NCBI GenBank assembly: GCA_946479225.1
Contig: CAMLFI010000117.1
Span: forward strand, 1-7,453
Direction: 5' to 3'
DNA length: 7,453 nucleotides
Source of the DNA: an uncultured Mucilaginibacter sp.
GTDB taxonomy: Bacteria > Bacteroidota > Bacteroidia > Sphingobacteriales > Sphingobacteriaceae
The stretch's first letter is position 1; every line of letters begins with the position of its first letter. A program made the translations under genes and the position numbers. Positions 1 through 5,971 of the stretch are shown here, piece by piece. Under the pieces are notes generated by a model. The model was not told the origin of the DNA and made no database searches. It saw only the letters and a list, made by a program, of their open reading frames with translations.

Positions 1-20
1 ATATTACTTTGTGATCTCTC

Positions 21-467
21 TCAACTAAGCCCATACTGTTCTCTTAATAATTTTACCACATGCTGATCTATCGGAAAAGTAACATTTTCCACATTCAGGT
101 CACTTACTTTAACCCAGCGAAATGCCTGCAAAACTTCACCCTCCTCATCAAAATCAAATGGTATTTGCTTAATATTCAGATCAAGCGATGATACGTTTTT
201 AACTATATAATATATACTTACTATTTGCGTGTCATTAAACGCCGATTTTAAAAAGAAATCGGTTGTATAAAAATGACTAAGCACTTCAATTTCGGCGTTG
301 CACTCTTCCCTAAATTCACGCTTCAACCCGTCAATAGTTCCTTCGCCATACTCTAATCCCCCTCCCGGAAATTTAGAGAACATCATTCCGTATTCTTTCT
401 CATCGCTAATCAGTATTTCATCATCAGCGTTAATAAGCAAACCATATACACGTATACTATGATGCAT
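21..467 (-). CDS. Nudix (MutT-type) hydrolase, 148 aa
   Basis: Probably hydrolyses a nucleoside diphosphate linked to another moiety, in the cytoplasm; the substrate cannot be read from the sequence. The Nudix box GX5EX7REUXEEXGU lies at residues 36-58: G36, E42, then REFREE with R50, E51, E54 and E55. These are the expected Mg-binding and catalytic glutamates. The usual glycine after the EE pair is Asn57, a mild departure. PGGGLEYGEG just before and across the box is typical of the family, and 148 aa is a normal single-domain length. I chose the ATG at 467, which begins one base after the stop of the upstream CDF gene (TAG-C-ATG). A TTG at 479 would add four residues and overlap that gene by 11 bp, but the ATG gives the more usual MxxxIRVYG-like N terminus. 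The tight spacing suggests co-transcription and translational coupling with the CDF gene. No ribosome-binding site of note is visible. Confidence 0.93.
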   Translation of the reverse strand: MHHSIRVYGLLINADDEILISDEKEYGMMFSKFPGGGLEYGEGTIDGLKREFREECNAEIEVLSHFYTTDFFLKSAFNDTQIVSIYYIVKNVSSLDLNIKQIPFDFDEEGEVLQAFRWVKVSDLNVENVTFPIDQHVVKLLREQYGLS

Positions 468-468
468 G

Positions 469-1443
469 CTATTCTTCAAAATGTTTTTTATTACGGATCA
501 CCCTGTTCAATGTCCACACAATTTCTTCGCGCTTTGCCTCAAACCGTATGGGGCAATTGGGCATGCTACAATAATGGCAACAATTTGGCAGGCAGGGATC
601 GGTATGAATAAAAAGCTCGGTTTTTGTAACCTCGCTGTTTATCATTTTATCAACCAACGAAACCTCTTCATGTACCTTATTCAGATCAAAGTAGTTAGGT
701 AAGGTTAGGTGGCAGTCAATATGCAATTCGTTGCCATATTGCTGAGCCCTAAAGTTGTGTATATCTATCCACTCAGGCCTGCGCTGGTCATTCAGTATTT
801 TCAACACTCTATTTACAACATCAAAATCAGCCTCGTCCATTAAACCGCCCACAGATCTACGCACCAGTTTATAACCGGTAAATACGATGTATAGGCCTAC
901 CAGGATGGATAAAATGCTATCCAACAAAAGCACTCCCGTGAAATTTATCAGCAACAAACCAATAACCAGTCCTCCGCTGGTTATCATGTCGGTTATCAAA
1001 TGCTTGCCATCAGCCTCAAGCGTGATTGATGCAAGAGCCTTGCCTTTGCTAACCATGTAATATCCCAGCGCTCCGTTTATCACACCGGTAATGCCAATTA
1101 TGGCTGCGCCTGTTAGCAGATTGCTCACTGTATGCGGATAGAAAATCCCGTAAACGGCTTTTATTACTATTAATATTCCTGCCAATAAAATAAGCGAGCC
1201 TTCTACAAACACCGAAAAAAATTCAACTTTGCCGTGTCCATATGGATGATTTTCGTCGCGTGGCTGTGCAGAAAGATAAATACTAAAAAAAGCGAATGAG
1301 CTTGCTATTACATTTACTACGCTCTCCGCTGCATCAGTTAGTATAAAAGTTGATGATGTTAAAAGGTATGCACCAAACTTGGCCATCATCAGTATGGTAC
1401 CTGTTACTAGCGAGATTAATATGATCCGTTTTTGTTGATGCAA
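469..1443 (-). CDS. Cation diffusion facilitator (CDF) family metal transporter, 324 aa
   Basis: An inner-membrane, proton-coupled divalent metal exporter by family. Six hydrophobic segments are visible at about residues 7-28, 33-57, 76-100, 110-131, 147-168 and 170-194, followed by a cytoplasmic C-terminal domain from about 206. The signature PRDENHPYGHGKVEFFS lies at 61-77. In helix 5 the metal-site motif HxxxD is intact (H148, D152). The matching helix 2 positions read E40 and N44 instead of the usual H/D and D, so metal preference cannot be assumed. The tail carries a cysteine cluster (C284, C288, C289, C292, C297, with H280 and D282 before it) that could bind metal. No ATG lies upstream of helix 1. 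The TTG at 1443 is taken as start because the first in-frame ATGs (1389, 1386) would cut helix 1 in half and a -7 box sits at a fitting distance upstream. It is the first gene of a two-gene unit with the Nudix gene. Confidence 0.93.
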   Translation of the reverse strand: MHQQKRIILISLVTGTILMMAKFGAYLLTSSTFILTDAAESVVNVIASSFAFFSIYLSAQPRDENHPYGHGKVEFFSVFVEGSLILLAGILIVIKAVYGIFYPHTVSNLLTGAAIIGITGVINGALGYYMVSKGKALASITLEADGKHLITDMITSGGLVIGLLLINFTGVLLLDSILSILVGLYIVFTGYKLVRRSVGGLMDEADFDVVNRVLKILNDQRRPEWIDIHNFRAQQYGNELHIDCHLTLPNYFDLNKVHEEVSLVDKMINSEVTKTELFIHTDPCLPNCCHYCSMPNCPIRFEAKREEIVWTLNRVIRNKKHFEE

Positions 1444-1462
1444 TGTTGAAGCGTTGAAAGGC

Positions 1463-1470
1463 CAAAAGTA
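1463..1470 (-). promoter_or_regulatory. Candidate -7 promoter element of the CDF-Nudix unit
   Basis: Read on the minus strand this is TACTTTTG, a perfect match to the Bacteroidota -7 consensus TAnnTTTG. The predicted transcription start is near 1456-1459, giving a leader of about 15 nt to the TTG start at 1443. The -33 element is poor: only a TTCTG-like stretch near 1488-1492. The position supports the TTG start. Confidence 0.5.
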
Positions 1471-1505
1471 TCGAATATAGCTGAAAGCAGAAAAACTTTA
1501 AGGTG

Positions 1506-1589
1506 AAAGCTAAAAGACCAAAGCTGAAAGCCCTTATACGTTTAGCGTTGCTTTTCTACCTCAGCTTTTAGCTTTAGTCTTTCAGCTTT
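1506..1589. repeat. 25-bp imperfect inverted repeat made of AAAGCT(A/G)AAAG units
   Basis: The left arm 1506-1530 is AAAGCTAAAAG, ACC, AAAGCTGAAAG. The right arm 1565-1589, read on the minus strand, is AAAGCTGAAAG, ACT, AAAGCTAAAAG. The arms match at 22 of 25 positions and every difference is a transition. The loop is 34 nt (1531-1564). A further AGCTGAAAGC copy lies at 1479-1488. The element sits between two divergent promoters and its right edge overlaps the weak -33 region of the aminotransferase promoter. There is no T-run, so it is not a normal terminator. It may be a dispersed intergenic repeat, a DNA-structural element or a protein-binding site. Confidence 0.75.
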
Positions 1590-1601
1590 ACGCTTATTTC
1601 C

Positions 1602-1609
1602 TATATTTG
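1602..1609 (+). promoter_or_regulatory. Candidate -7 promoter element of the aminotransferase gene
   Basis: TATATTTG is a perfect match to TAnnTTTG. The predicted start of transcription is near 1613-1616, leaving a leader of about 20-24 nt to the ATG at 1637. Upstream, CTTTC near 1579-1583 is at roughly the right distance for a -33 element but is a poor match to TTTG. The A-rich stretch just before the ATG is the usual Bacteroidota substitute for a Shine-Dalgarno site. Confidence 0.6.
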
Positions 1610-1636
1610 CGCCCGATAACCATCTAAAAAACAAAA

Positions 1637-2830
1637 ATGAGTGCACTTAGTAACAGGATAAACAACCTGTCGGAATCAGCAACTATCAAAATGGCCAAAA
1701 TGGGCCGTGAACTCGCCACAAAAGGCGTTGATGTGATCAATCTTAGCTTCGGAGAGCCGGATTTTAACACTCCACAGCATGTTAAGGATGCAGCCAAGAA
1801 GGCTATGGATGATAATTATACTTATTATACTCCCGTGTCTGGCTATCCTGAACTGCGTAAAGCGGTTGCTGCCAAACTGAAGAACGAGAATGGTTTGGAT
1901 TATGATTTCAGCCAGATAGTTGTATCAACCGGTGCAAAGCAATCTATTGCTAATACCTTGTTATGTCTGGTTAACCCGGGCGACGAGGTGATCATTCCTA
2001 CCCCTTATTGGGTATCCTATTCAGAATTGGTTAAGTTGGCCGAAGGTGTGAGCGTTTTTATCGATTCAACTGTTGAGACTGATTTTAAAATTACGCCTGA
2101 ACAACTTGAAGCTGCTATCACTCCAAAAAGTAAATTGTTTATGTTTTCATCGCCGTGTAACCCTACCGGTAGTGTTTACACCAAAGAAGAATTAGCAGGT
2201 TTGGCTAAAGTGTTTGAAAAACATCCGAACATTTATATAATGGCCGATGAGATCTATGAGCATATTAATTTCACTGGCAAGCACGAGTCAATAGCTCAGT
2301 TTGATAGCATTAAGGATCGCGTTATTATTATAAACGGTTGGTCAAAAGCCTTTGCCATGACAGGCTGGCGCTTAGGCTACACAGCTTCAAATAAAGAGAT
2401 TGCCGCTGCTATGGATAAATTGCAGGGCCAGGTTACCTCGGGAACTTCATCAATTACACAGCGTGCGGGTCTTGCAGCCTACGAAGGTGGACTTGAAACT
2501 GTATTAGAAATGCGCGAAGCATTCCAAAAACGCCGGGGCATTGTTTATGATATGCTAAGTTCTATTCCGGGCATTAAAGTAAATCTTCCGGGCGGAGCAT
2601 TTTATTTCTTTCCGAATGTTACCTCATTCTTTGGTAAAAGCTATAATGGCAGAACAATTAATGACGCTGACGAATTAAGCATTTACCTTTTAGAAGAAGC
2701 CCACGTATCAACAGTAGGTGGTGATTCATTTGGTGATAAGAAATCTATACGAATATCCTATGCAGCTTCAGAAGAAAAACTGATAGATGCTATGAATCGC
2801 ATTAAAGTTGCTTTAGGTAAATTACAATAA
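1637..2830 (+). CDS. Class I PLP-dependent aminotransferase, aspartate aminotransferase type, 397 aa
   Basis: A cytoplasmic transaminase that moves an amino group between an amino acid (probably aspartate) and 2-oxoglutarate; some relatives also use prephenate or aromatic acids, so the exact substrate is not certain. All fold-type I catalytic residues are present: GEPDF at 39-43, TGAKQ at 98-102 at the cofactor phosphate site, the stacking aromatic W125 in PYWVSY, N175 in CNPTG, D204 and Y207 in ADEIYE, the Schiff-base lysine K237 in SKAFAMTGWR with R245, and the substrate-carboxylate arginine R372 in IRISYA. The PYWVSY and GEPDF forms resemble the Thermus/Bacillus-type (subgroup 1b) enzymes rather than the E. 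coli aspC group. Length is normal and the gene is intact. It is monocistronic: its own -7 box lies upstream and a strong terminator starts 24 nt after the stop. It is divergent from the CDF-Nudix unit. Confidence 0.96.
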   Translation: MSALSNRINNLSESATIKMAKMGRELATKGVDVINLSFGEPDFNTPQHVKDAAKKAMDDNYTYYTPVSGYPELRKAVAAKLKNENGLDYDFSQIVVSTGAKQSIANTLLCLVNPGDEVIIPTPYWVSYSELVKLAEGVSVFIDSTVETDFKITPEQLEAAITPKSKLFMFSSPCNPTGSVYTKEELAGLAKVFEKHPNIYIMADEIYEHINFTGKHESIAQFDSIKDRVIIINGWSKAFAMTGWRLGYTASNKEIAAAMDKLQGQVTSGTSSITQRAGLAAYEGGLETVLEMREAFQKRRGIVYDMLSSIPGIKVNLPGGAFYFFPNVTSFFGKSYNGRTINDADELSIYLLEEAHVSTVGGDSFGDKKSIRISYAASEEKLIDAMNRIKVALGKLQ

Positions 2831-2854
2831 CGCCCTACTGCATTAATATAATTC

Positions 2855-2885
2855 AAGCCTTCCCGGTATTCGGGAGGGCTTTTTT
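2855..2885 (+). terminator. Intrinsic terminator of the aminotransferase gene
   Basis: An 11-bp stem AAGCCTTCCCG / CGGGAGGGCTT with one G-T wobble and a GTATT loop runs straight into a T-run (2880-2885). It lies 24 nt after the aminotransferase stop. Confidence 0.9.
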
Positions 2886-2904
2886 CATAATATAACCTTG
2901 TACC

Positions 2905-2957
2905 AAATGATGTTTTGCCATTTAGTCATATAACAAAATGTCGTTTTGTGTCATTTT
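2905..2957. repeat. Imperfect direct repeat with 31-bp spacing
   Basis: Two units, about 2905-2923 and 2936-2957, share AAATG, two bases, GTTTTG and then CATTT. The ATG and GTTTTG parts are offset by 31 bp, close to three helical turns. Each unit is also a weak dyad (AAATG facing CATTT). No gene starts nearby. The pattern may be regulatory or may be chance in AT-rich sequence. Confidence 0.35.
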
Positions 2958-2965
2958 CTTCCCCA

Positions 2966-2989
2966 AAAACTGACTTATTCGTCAGTTTT
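2966..2989. repeat. Perfect 9-bp inverted repeat, operator-like dyad
   Basis: AAAACTGAC, a 6-nt spacer TTATTC, then GTCAGTTTT. Both arms are perfect. The symmetric CTGAC-N6-GTCAG core resembles operators of dimeric repressors such as TetR-type proteins, which is an inference from shape only. The right arm is followed by too few T residues for a good terminator. No annotated gene starts downstream on either strand within 100 nt. The rest of the gap 2886-3117 holds no coding sequence that I can support. Confidence 0.6.
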
Positions 2990-3080
2990 GTAAAATAGTC
3001 GTTGTCAATATTTGTCGGGTTGAATTCTAAGCATTATTTTTAAAATGTTAATTACTTAAACCTTATCACAAATTATTGAT

Positions 3081-3116
3081 AAAAAATCGTTCCGGACTTC
3101 GGAGCGATTTTTTTTT
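3081..3116. terminator. Bidirectional intrinsic terminator
   Basis: A 14-bp stem (3081-3094 with 3100-3113, one G-T wobble) surrounds a GACTT loop. The plus strand ends in nine T residues (3108-3116); the minus strand reads six T residues on the other side. For the minus strand it starts two bases after the lipoprotein stop and is that gene's terminator. On the plus strand the aminotransferase is already terminated at 2885, so its plus-strand function is unexplained. Confidence 0.85.
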
Positions 3117-3117
3117 G

Positions 3118-3627
3118 CTATTGTTTTGCATAAAACGTTTGTTCTACAAAATGATATTCGTTTCGGACATCCAGGCCCCAAGCCGGGCGCGGTAAAGCAT
3201 TATAGACACTTTCAAGAGCCATATCGGTTTCCGTTAAATTTTGTATCGTTTTTGTTTCACTTCCTCCACCATTAGGTTTAAGTAGCATATTGGAGCCATT
3301 GATAGTGTATTTTAAAAACGAAGTTGTATCAGCCTTTAATATACCGTTTTGCTTATACGCTTTACCAGTAACAAAAGCGTTTCCGTCAGTATTATACATT
3401 TCATACCACCAGTTAACATTGCCGGTAGCACCATAGTTTATAATAGTATCTTTCAGTAGTGTATTATTGTCCAGGCTGTATATTAATGTATGCTGTTGGT
3501 TGGCCACCCACTTTCCAACTATTAAAGCGGCGTTTCTGGACGAAATTTTCACCTCAGGTTGTTTTTTGCAGGCTGTTGTGGTTAAAACAATACAAATCGA
3601 CGTTAATAAACAGCGAGTTTTTTTCAT
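3118..3627 (-). CDS. Small predicted lipoprotein, possibly lipocalin-like, 169 aa
   Basis: A predicted envelope lipoprotein of unknown function. From the ATG at 3627 it begins MKKTRC, then a hydrophobic stretch ending LTTTAC, with C20 as the likely lipidated residue; the -3 position is Thr rather than the usual Leu, so the lipobox is somewhat relaxed. KKQPE follows, without the acidic run that often directs surface export in Bacteroidota. LIVGKWV around residues 36-41 resembles the GxW start of lipocalin-like domains, and the rest alternates short beta-type segments, so a small beta-barrel is plausible but not proven. A TTG at 3657 would extend the frame by ten residues in front of the signal peptide and is rejected. 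It has its own -7 box and terminator, so it is monocistronic, divergent from the methyltransferase gene. Confidence 0.8.
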   Translation of the reverse strand: MKKTRCLLTSICIVLTTTACKKQPEVKISSRNAALIVGKWVANQQHTLIYSLDNNTLLKDTIINYGATGNVNWWYEMYNTDGNAFVTGKAYKQNGILKADTTSFLKYTINGSNMLLKPNGGGSETKTIQNLTETDMALESVYNALPRPAWGLDVRNEYHFVEQTFYAKQ

Positions 3628-3654
3628 AGGAATGGACGAGGTATAGATGTTTAA

Positions 3655-3662
3655 CAAAAATA
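3655..3662 (-). promoter_or_regulatory. Candidate -7 promoter element of the lipoprotein gene
   Basis: On the minus strand this is TATTTTTG, a perfect TAnnTTTG match. The predicted transcript starts near 3648-3651, about 21-24 nt before the ATG at 3627, which also argues against the TTG at 3657. No clear -33 element. Confidence 0.5.
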
Positions 3663-3699
3663 TAAAGATTTGTTTTAAAGTATTAGTTATCCATTATAA

Positions 3700-3707
3700 T
3701 ATTTTTG
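3700..3707 (+). promoter_or_regulatory. Candidate -7 promoter element of the methyltransferase gene
   Basis: TATTTTTG is a perfect TAnnTTTG match, identical to the element of the divergent lipoprotein gene. It ends only 4 nt before the ATG at 3712, so transcription from it would begin at or within a base or two of the start codon. A TTTG at 3669-3672 is too far upstream to be a standard -33 element. Confidence 0.45.
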
Positions 3708-3711
3708 CCGT

Positions 3712-4398
3712 ATGGAAGATGTTTTAGGACAGGCTATATACGATTACCATAACAAAACTCACATAGGTAAGCTTTGGATCTACAATAAATATGGTCCGCG
3801 CGAAGAGATGCCTGTTAAGGTTTATTTCAGAACCGAAGATGAAATGCCCGATCTGGAATGGCTGGCCATTGAGCGATGCAACGGTAAAGTGCTTGACATA
3901 GGTGCAGGTGCGGGAAGCCACGCGTTAATACTTCAACAACGCGAAGTTGACGTATCGGCTTTGGACATCTCACCCTTACTGGTAAGCGTTATGCACGATA
4001 GAAAAGTTGAAAAACTAGTACAGGCAAATATATTTGAATATAACCAGGCCGGGTTTGATACGTTATTATTATTGATGAACGGTATTGGCCTAGCCGGAAC
4101 GGTAGAGAGGCTTAAGGCGCTGCTTTTACATCTTAAAAAATTGCTTAACCCTGGCGGTCAGATATTATTTGATTCGTCAGACGTTGTGTATTTGTTTAAT
4201 GGCGACATACCGGCCAGCCACTACTATGGCGAAATAGCTTATCAGTATGCTTATAATAAAGTGAGATCAGAATGGTTCAACTGGCTTTATGTAGATGAAC
4301 ACACTATGGCATCGCTTGCGTCTGAATGCGGCTTTAATATGGAAGTTTTATTGGAAGATGAGTTTGGCCAATATTTGGCCAAGCTGACTGTAATTTAA
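3712..4398 (+). CDS. Class I SAM-dependent methyltransferase, 228 aa
   Basis: A cytoplasmic methyltransferase of Rossmann-fold type; the substrate is unknown. Motif I is VLDIGAGAG at residues 60-68 (SAM-binding glycine loop), followed by SALDIS with D85, the likely ribose-binding acidic residue of motif II. FDTLLLLMNGIGLAG (115-129) fills the motif IV strand, and LLNPGGQILFDSSD (144-157) is the motif VI region seen in small-molecule methyltransferases. The N terminus DVLGQAIYDYH plus EEMPVKVYF is, from memory, a conserved lead-in in Bacteroidota homologues, so the ATG at 3712 is retained; the next Met is residue 33. The gene stands alone between divergent and convergent neighbours. Its stop overlaps that of the beta-barrel gene (shared TTAA, 4395-4398), and no terminator separates them. 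Confidence 0.9.
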   Translation: MEDVLGQAIYDYHNKTHIGKLWIYNKYGPREEMPVKVYFRTEDEMPDLEWLAIERCNGKVLDIGAGAGSHALILQQREVDVSALDISPLLVSVMHDRKVEKLVQANIFEYNQAGFDTLLLLMNGIGLAGTVERLKALLLHLKKLLNPGGQILFDSSDVVYLFNGDIPASHYYGEIAYQYAYNKVRSEWFNWLYVDEHTMASLASECGFNMEVLLEDEFGQYLAKLTVI

Positions 4399-5318
4399 AA
4401 AGCAATAGAATACTGCACGTTTAAAACCCATTTACGGGTTAAACCGTCGGGGCGAAGTTTTCTGCCTATTACAGGCATGGCAGCAATAAGTTCAAGGCGG
4501 TTATTATTACCAAACTGCTTGGTTATGTTAACGCCTTCATTAAGTGTAAGCCCTTGCGAGTTAAGCAGCTCAACCCGCATATTCGTCCTGTTTAAATAGC
4601 TATCATTGCCTGTGTGATAAATAGCCAACAGGTTTGGCTTAAGCGAAAAAGACGCAGGCAGATTTATATAATATCCTAAACGAAACAGAACATCAGGCTG
4701 GCGGCGAAACTGATTGGTTGGCGGAAAATTAGTGAGGCGGTTATCGGGTGGAAAATTATCAGGGAAAAAACTGCTTTTATTATTTTGAATAACAGGTACT
4801 TGTAAGGCCGCGTCAACTTCAAGATGCCCGCTATATATGTAATTCACCCCTGCTATTACATCATAAGTACCAATACTTGATTGATAATCCAATGGCAAAG
4901 CCAGGCCGGCAGCATTTTTATTATTTGCAGTAGTTAACGGTATTTTTATGCCAACAACAAATCTTAAACTACTATTCGGATAAATGGCGGGTGTGTAAGT
5001 TACCACGCCGTACACATCGCCCAGATTAAATTTACTACCTAAAAAGCCGTTTGCGTAGGTCGATGTTAACTTTCCCTGAATTGAGACGCGTTCACTAATT
5101 ACTACCCCATATTGAATATAAGGATTATAAGTAATCGTTTTTTGTTCGCCGTAGCCAAAATTAAAACCTATATCAAGCATTCTTTTGGGTTGAGAACCAT
5201 CCGGTACGTTCTTTAAAGCACCAAGGCTGCAAAATCCGGCATCGCTACATCCTTGCGATAAAACATGTGACGATATTGCCGCTACAAAGAAAAAAGATAA
5301 AAATAATTGTTTAGTCAT
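4395..5318 (-). CDS. Predicted outer-membrane beta-barrel protein with CSDAGFC motif, 307 aa
   Basis: A secreted protein likely to sit in the outer membrane. Residues 1-22 form a signal peptide (MTKQLFLSFFFVAAISSHVLSQ), followed immediately by GCSDAGFC with C24 and C30. I recognise this CSDAGFC lead-in from uncharacterised Bacteroidota envelope proteins but know no function. The body has many short amphipathic beta-type stretches (GFNFGYGEQ, RVSIQGKLTSTY, LRFVVGIKIPL, VLFRLGYYINL), and the protein ends YSIAF with a terminal Phe, the usual beta-barrel assembly signal. A loop rich in Pro, Asn and Phe lies near 188-208. Only one N-terminal Met is sensible. It follows the SHOCT gene on the same strand by 117 nt with no visible terminator between them, so read-through is possible. 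Its 3' end overlaps the methyltransferase stop by four bases. Confidence 0.8.
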   Translation of the reverse strand: MTKQLFLSFFFVAAISSHVLSQGCSDAGFCSLGALKNVPDGSQPKRMLDIGFNFGYGEQKTITYNPYIQYGVVISERVSIQGKLTSTYANGFLGSKFNLGDVYGVVTYTPAIYPNSSLRFVVGIKIPLTTANNKNAAGLALPLDYQSSIGTYDVIAGVNYIYSGHLEVDAALQVPVIQNNKSSFFPDNFPPDNRLTNFPPTNQFRRQPDVLFRLGYYINLPASFSLKPNLLAIYHTGNDSYLNRTNMRVELLNSQGLTLNEGVNITKQFGNNNRLELIAAMPVIGRKLRPDGLTRKWVLNVQYSIAF

Positions 5319-5386
5319 TTAGGCAGGCCGATTTATACGAGATGTGCTAAGATAAAATCTTTACTCTCAAATAAGTAACACAACAA

Positions 5387-5400
5387 TGTAAAGTATTACA
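5387..5400. promoter_or_regulatory. TGTAA-N4-TTACA dyad upstream of the beta-barrel gene
   Basis: A perfect 5-4-5 dyad in the 117-nt gap between the SHOCT and beta-barrel genes, about 70 nt before the beta-barrel ATG. A 5-N4-5 layout is used by some CRP/FNR-family sites, but this half-site is not one I can assign. No clear TAnnTTTG box was found between it and the ATG. Confidence 0.3.
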
Positions 5401-5435
5401 CCTGTTTTGTTTACAACCACAACTCCGCAGAACGC

Positions 5436-5954
5436 TTAATTTGCTAATAATTTCTTCTTTTGTGCATTGAACTCATCCTGCGTAAGCGCGCCGGCATCCA
5501 GTAGCTTTTTTAATTTAAGCAGTTCGTCGGCCACACTTGCAGCAGGCACCGTTGCAATGTTATTTGGGGTTGCACATGGCGTAACCTCGCAAGCTGCAAT
5601 AGCTTCCTCAATCCAAACATCAAAATTAAGCAAACCGTTACCTTTAACAACCAGGATCATTTTGTTGCCGTTGTCGGTTAACCTGCTGCCGGTTTTTATT
5701 TTTTTTATAACAGCATTAGTATGCGCTAAATCCCTTCGGGCACTCAAATCGTTGCTATTACGGCGCGGGGGTAAAAAGGAAGGCTGACTGGCCAATATAT
5801 ACTTGAAATTTCCGTCGGGCATTGACCCTAAAGCTACCTTAACAGTGTCGCCAACGTGATAGGTTTTGCCGTTAGACGCCTTATATTCATTTTGAGCAAA
5901 ACCGATAAACGGTATTAAAGATAATATAGCAACAATCACATTTTTCATTTTCAT
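5436..5954 (-). CDS. Secreted protein with C-terminal SHOCT domain, 172 aa
   Basis: A predicted exported protein of unknown function. Residues 1-21 (MKMKNVIVAILSLIPFIGFAQ) form a signal peptide. A middle region of about 100 residues begins YKASNGKTYHVGDTVKVALGS and matches no domain I can name; it contains WIEEAIAACEVTPC with a possible disulfide pair, C122 and C127. A linker rich in Ala, Pro and Asn follows. The last 30 residues (VADELLKLKKLLDAGALTQDEFNAQKKKLL) are a clear SHOCT domain, a short helical module thought to mediate oligomerisation or binding. The start is the ATG at 5954; an alternative ATG at 5948 removes two residues and changes nothing important. It is divergent from the gene at 6114 and lies upstream of the beta-barrel gene on the same strand. 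Confidence 0.85.
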   Translation of the reverse strand: MKMKNVIVAILSLIPFIGFAQNEYKASNGKTYHVGDTVKVALGSMPDGNFKYILASQPSFLPPRRNSNDLSARRDLAHTNAVIKKIKTGSRLTDNGNKMILVVKGNGLLNFDVWIEEAIAACEVTPCATPNNIATVPAASVADELLKLKKLLDAGALTQDEFNAQKKKLLAN

Positions 5955-5971
5955 AAACCTGTTAAATCATC

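Noticed and set aside
466..702. 78-residue plus-strand open frame
   Set aside because: It lies wholly antisense to the end of the CDF gene, has no promoter-like signal, and its composition does not look like a protein.
2900..2930. Sigma-54-like TGGCA...TTTGG sequence on the minus strand
   Set aside because: The GG to GC spacing does not fit the -24/-12 pattern and there is no gene downstream.
3628..3657. Ten-residue N-terminal extension of the lipoprotein from a TTG
   Set aside because: It would precede a complete lipoprotein signal peptide and overlap the likely -7 box.
3724..3921. 65-residue minus-strand open frame
   Set aside because: Antisense to the conserved N-terminal part of the methyltransferase; a shadow frame.
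4425..4440. AACCC/GGGTT hairpin near the convergent stops
   Set aside because: Only 5 bp, inside the beta-barrel coding sequence, with no T-run; too weak to call a terminator.
5467..5787. 106-residue plus-strand open frame
   Set aside because: Antisense to the SHOCT gene, which has a signal peptide and a recognisable domain; the plus frame is low-complexity Ser/Leu.
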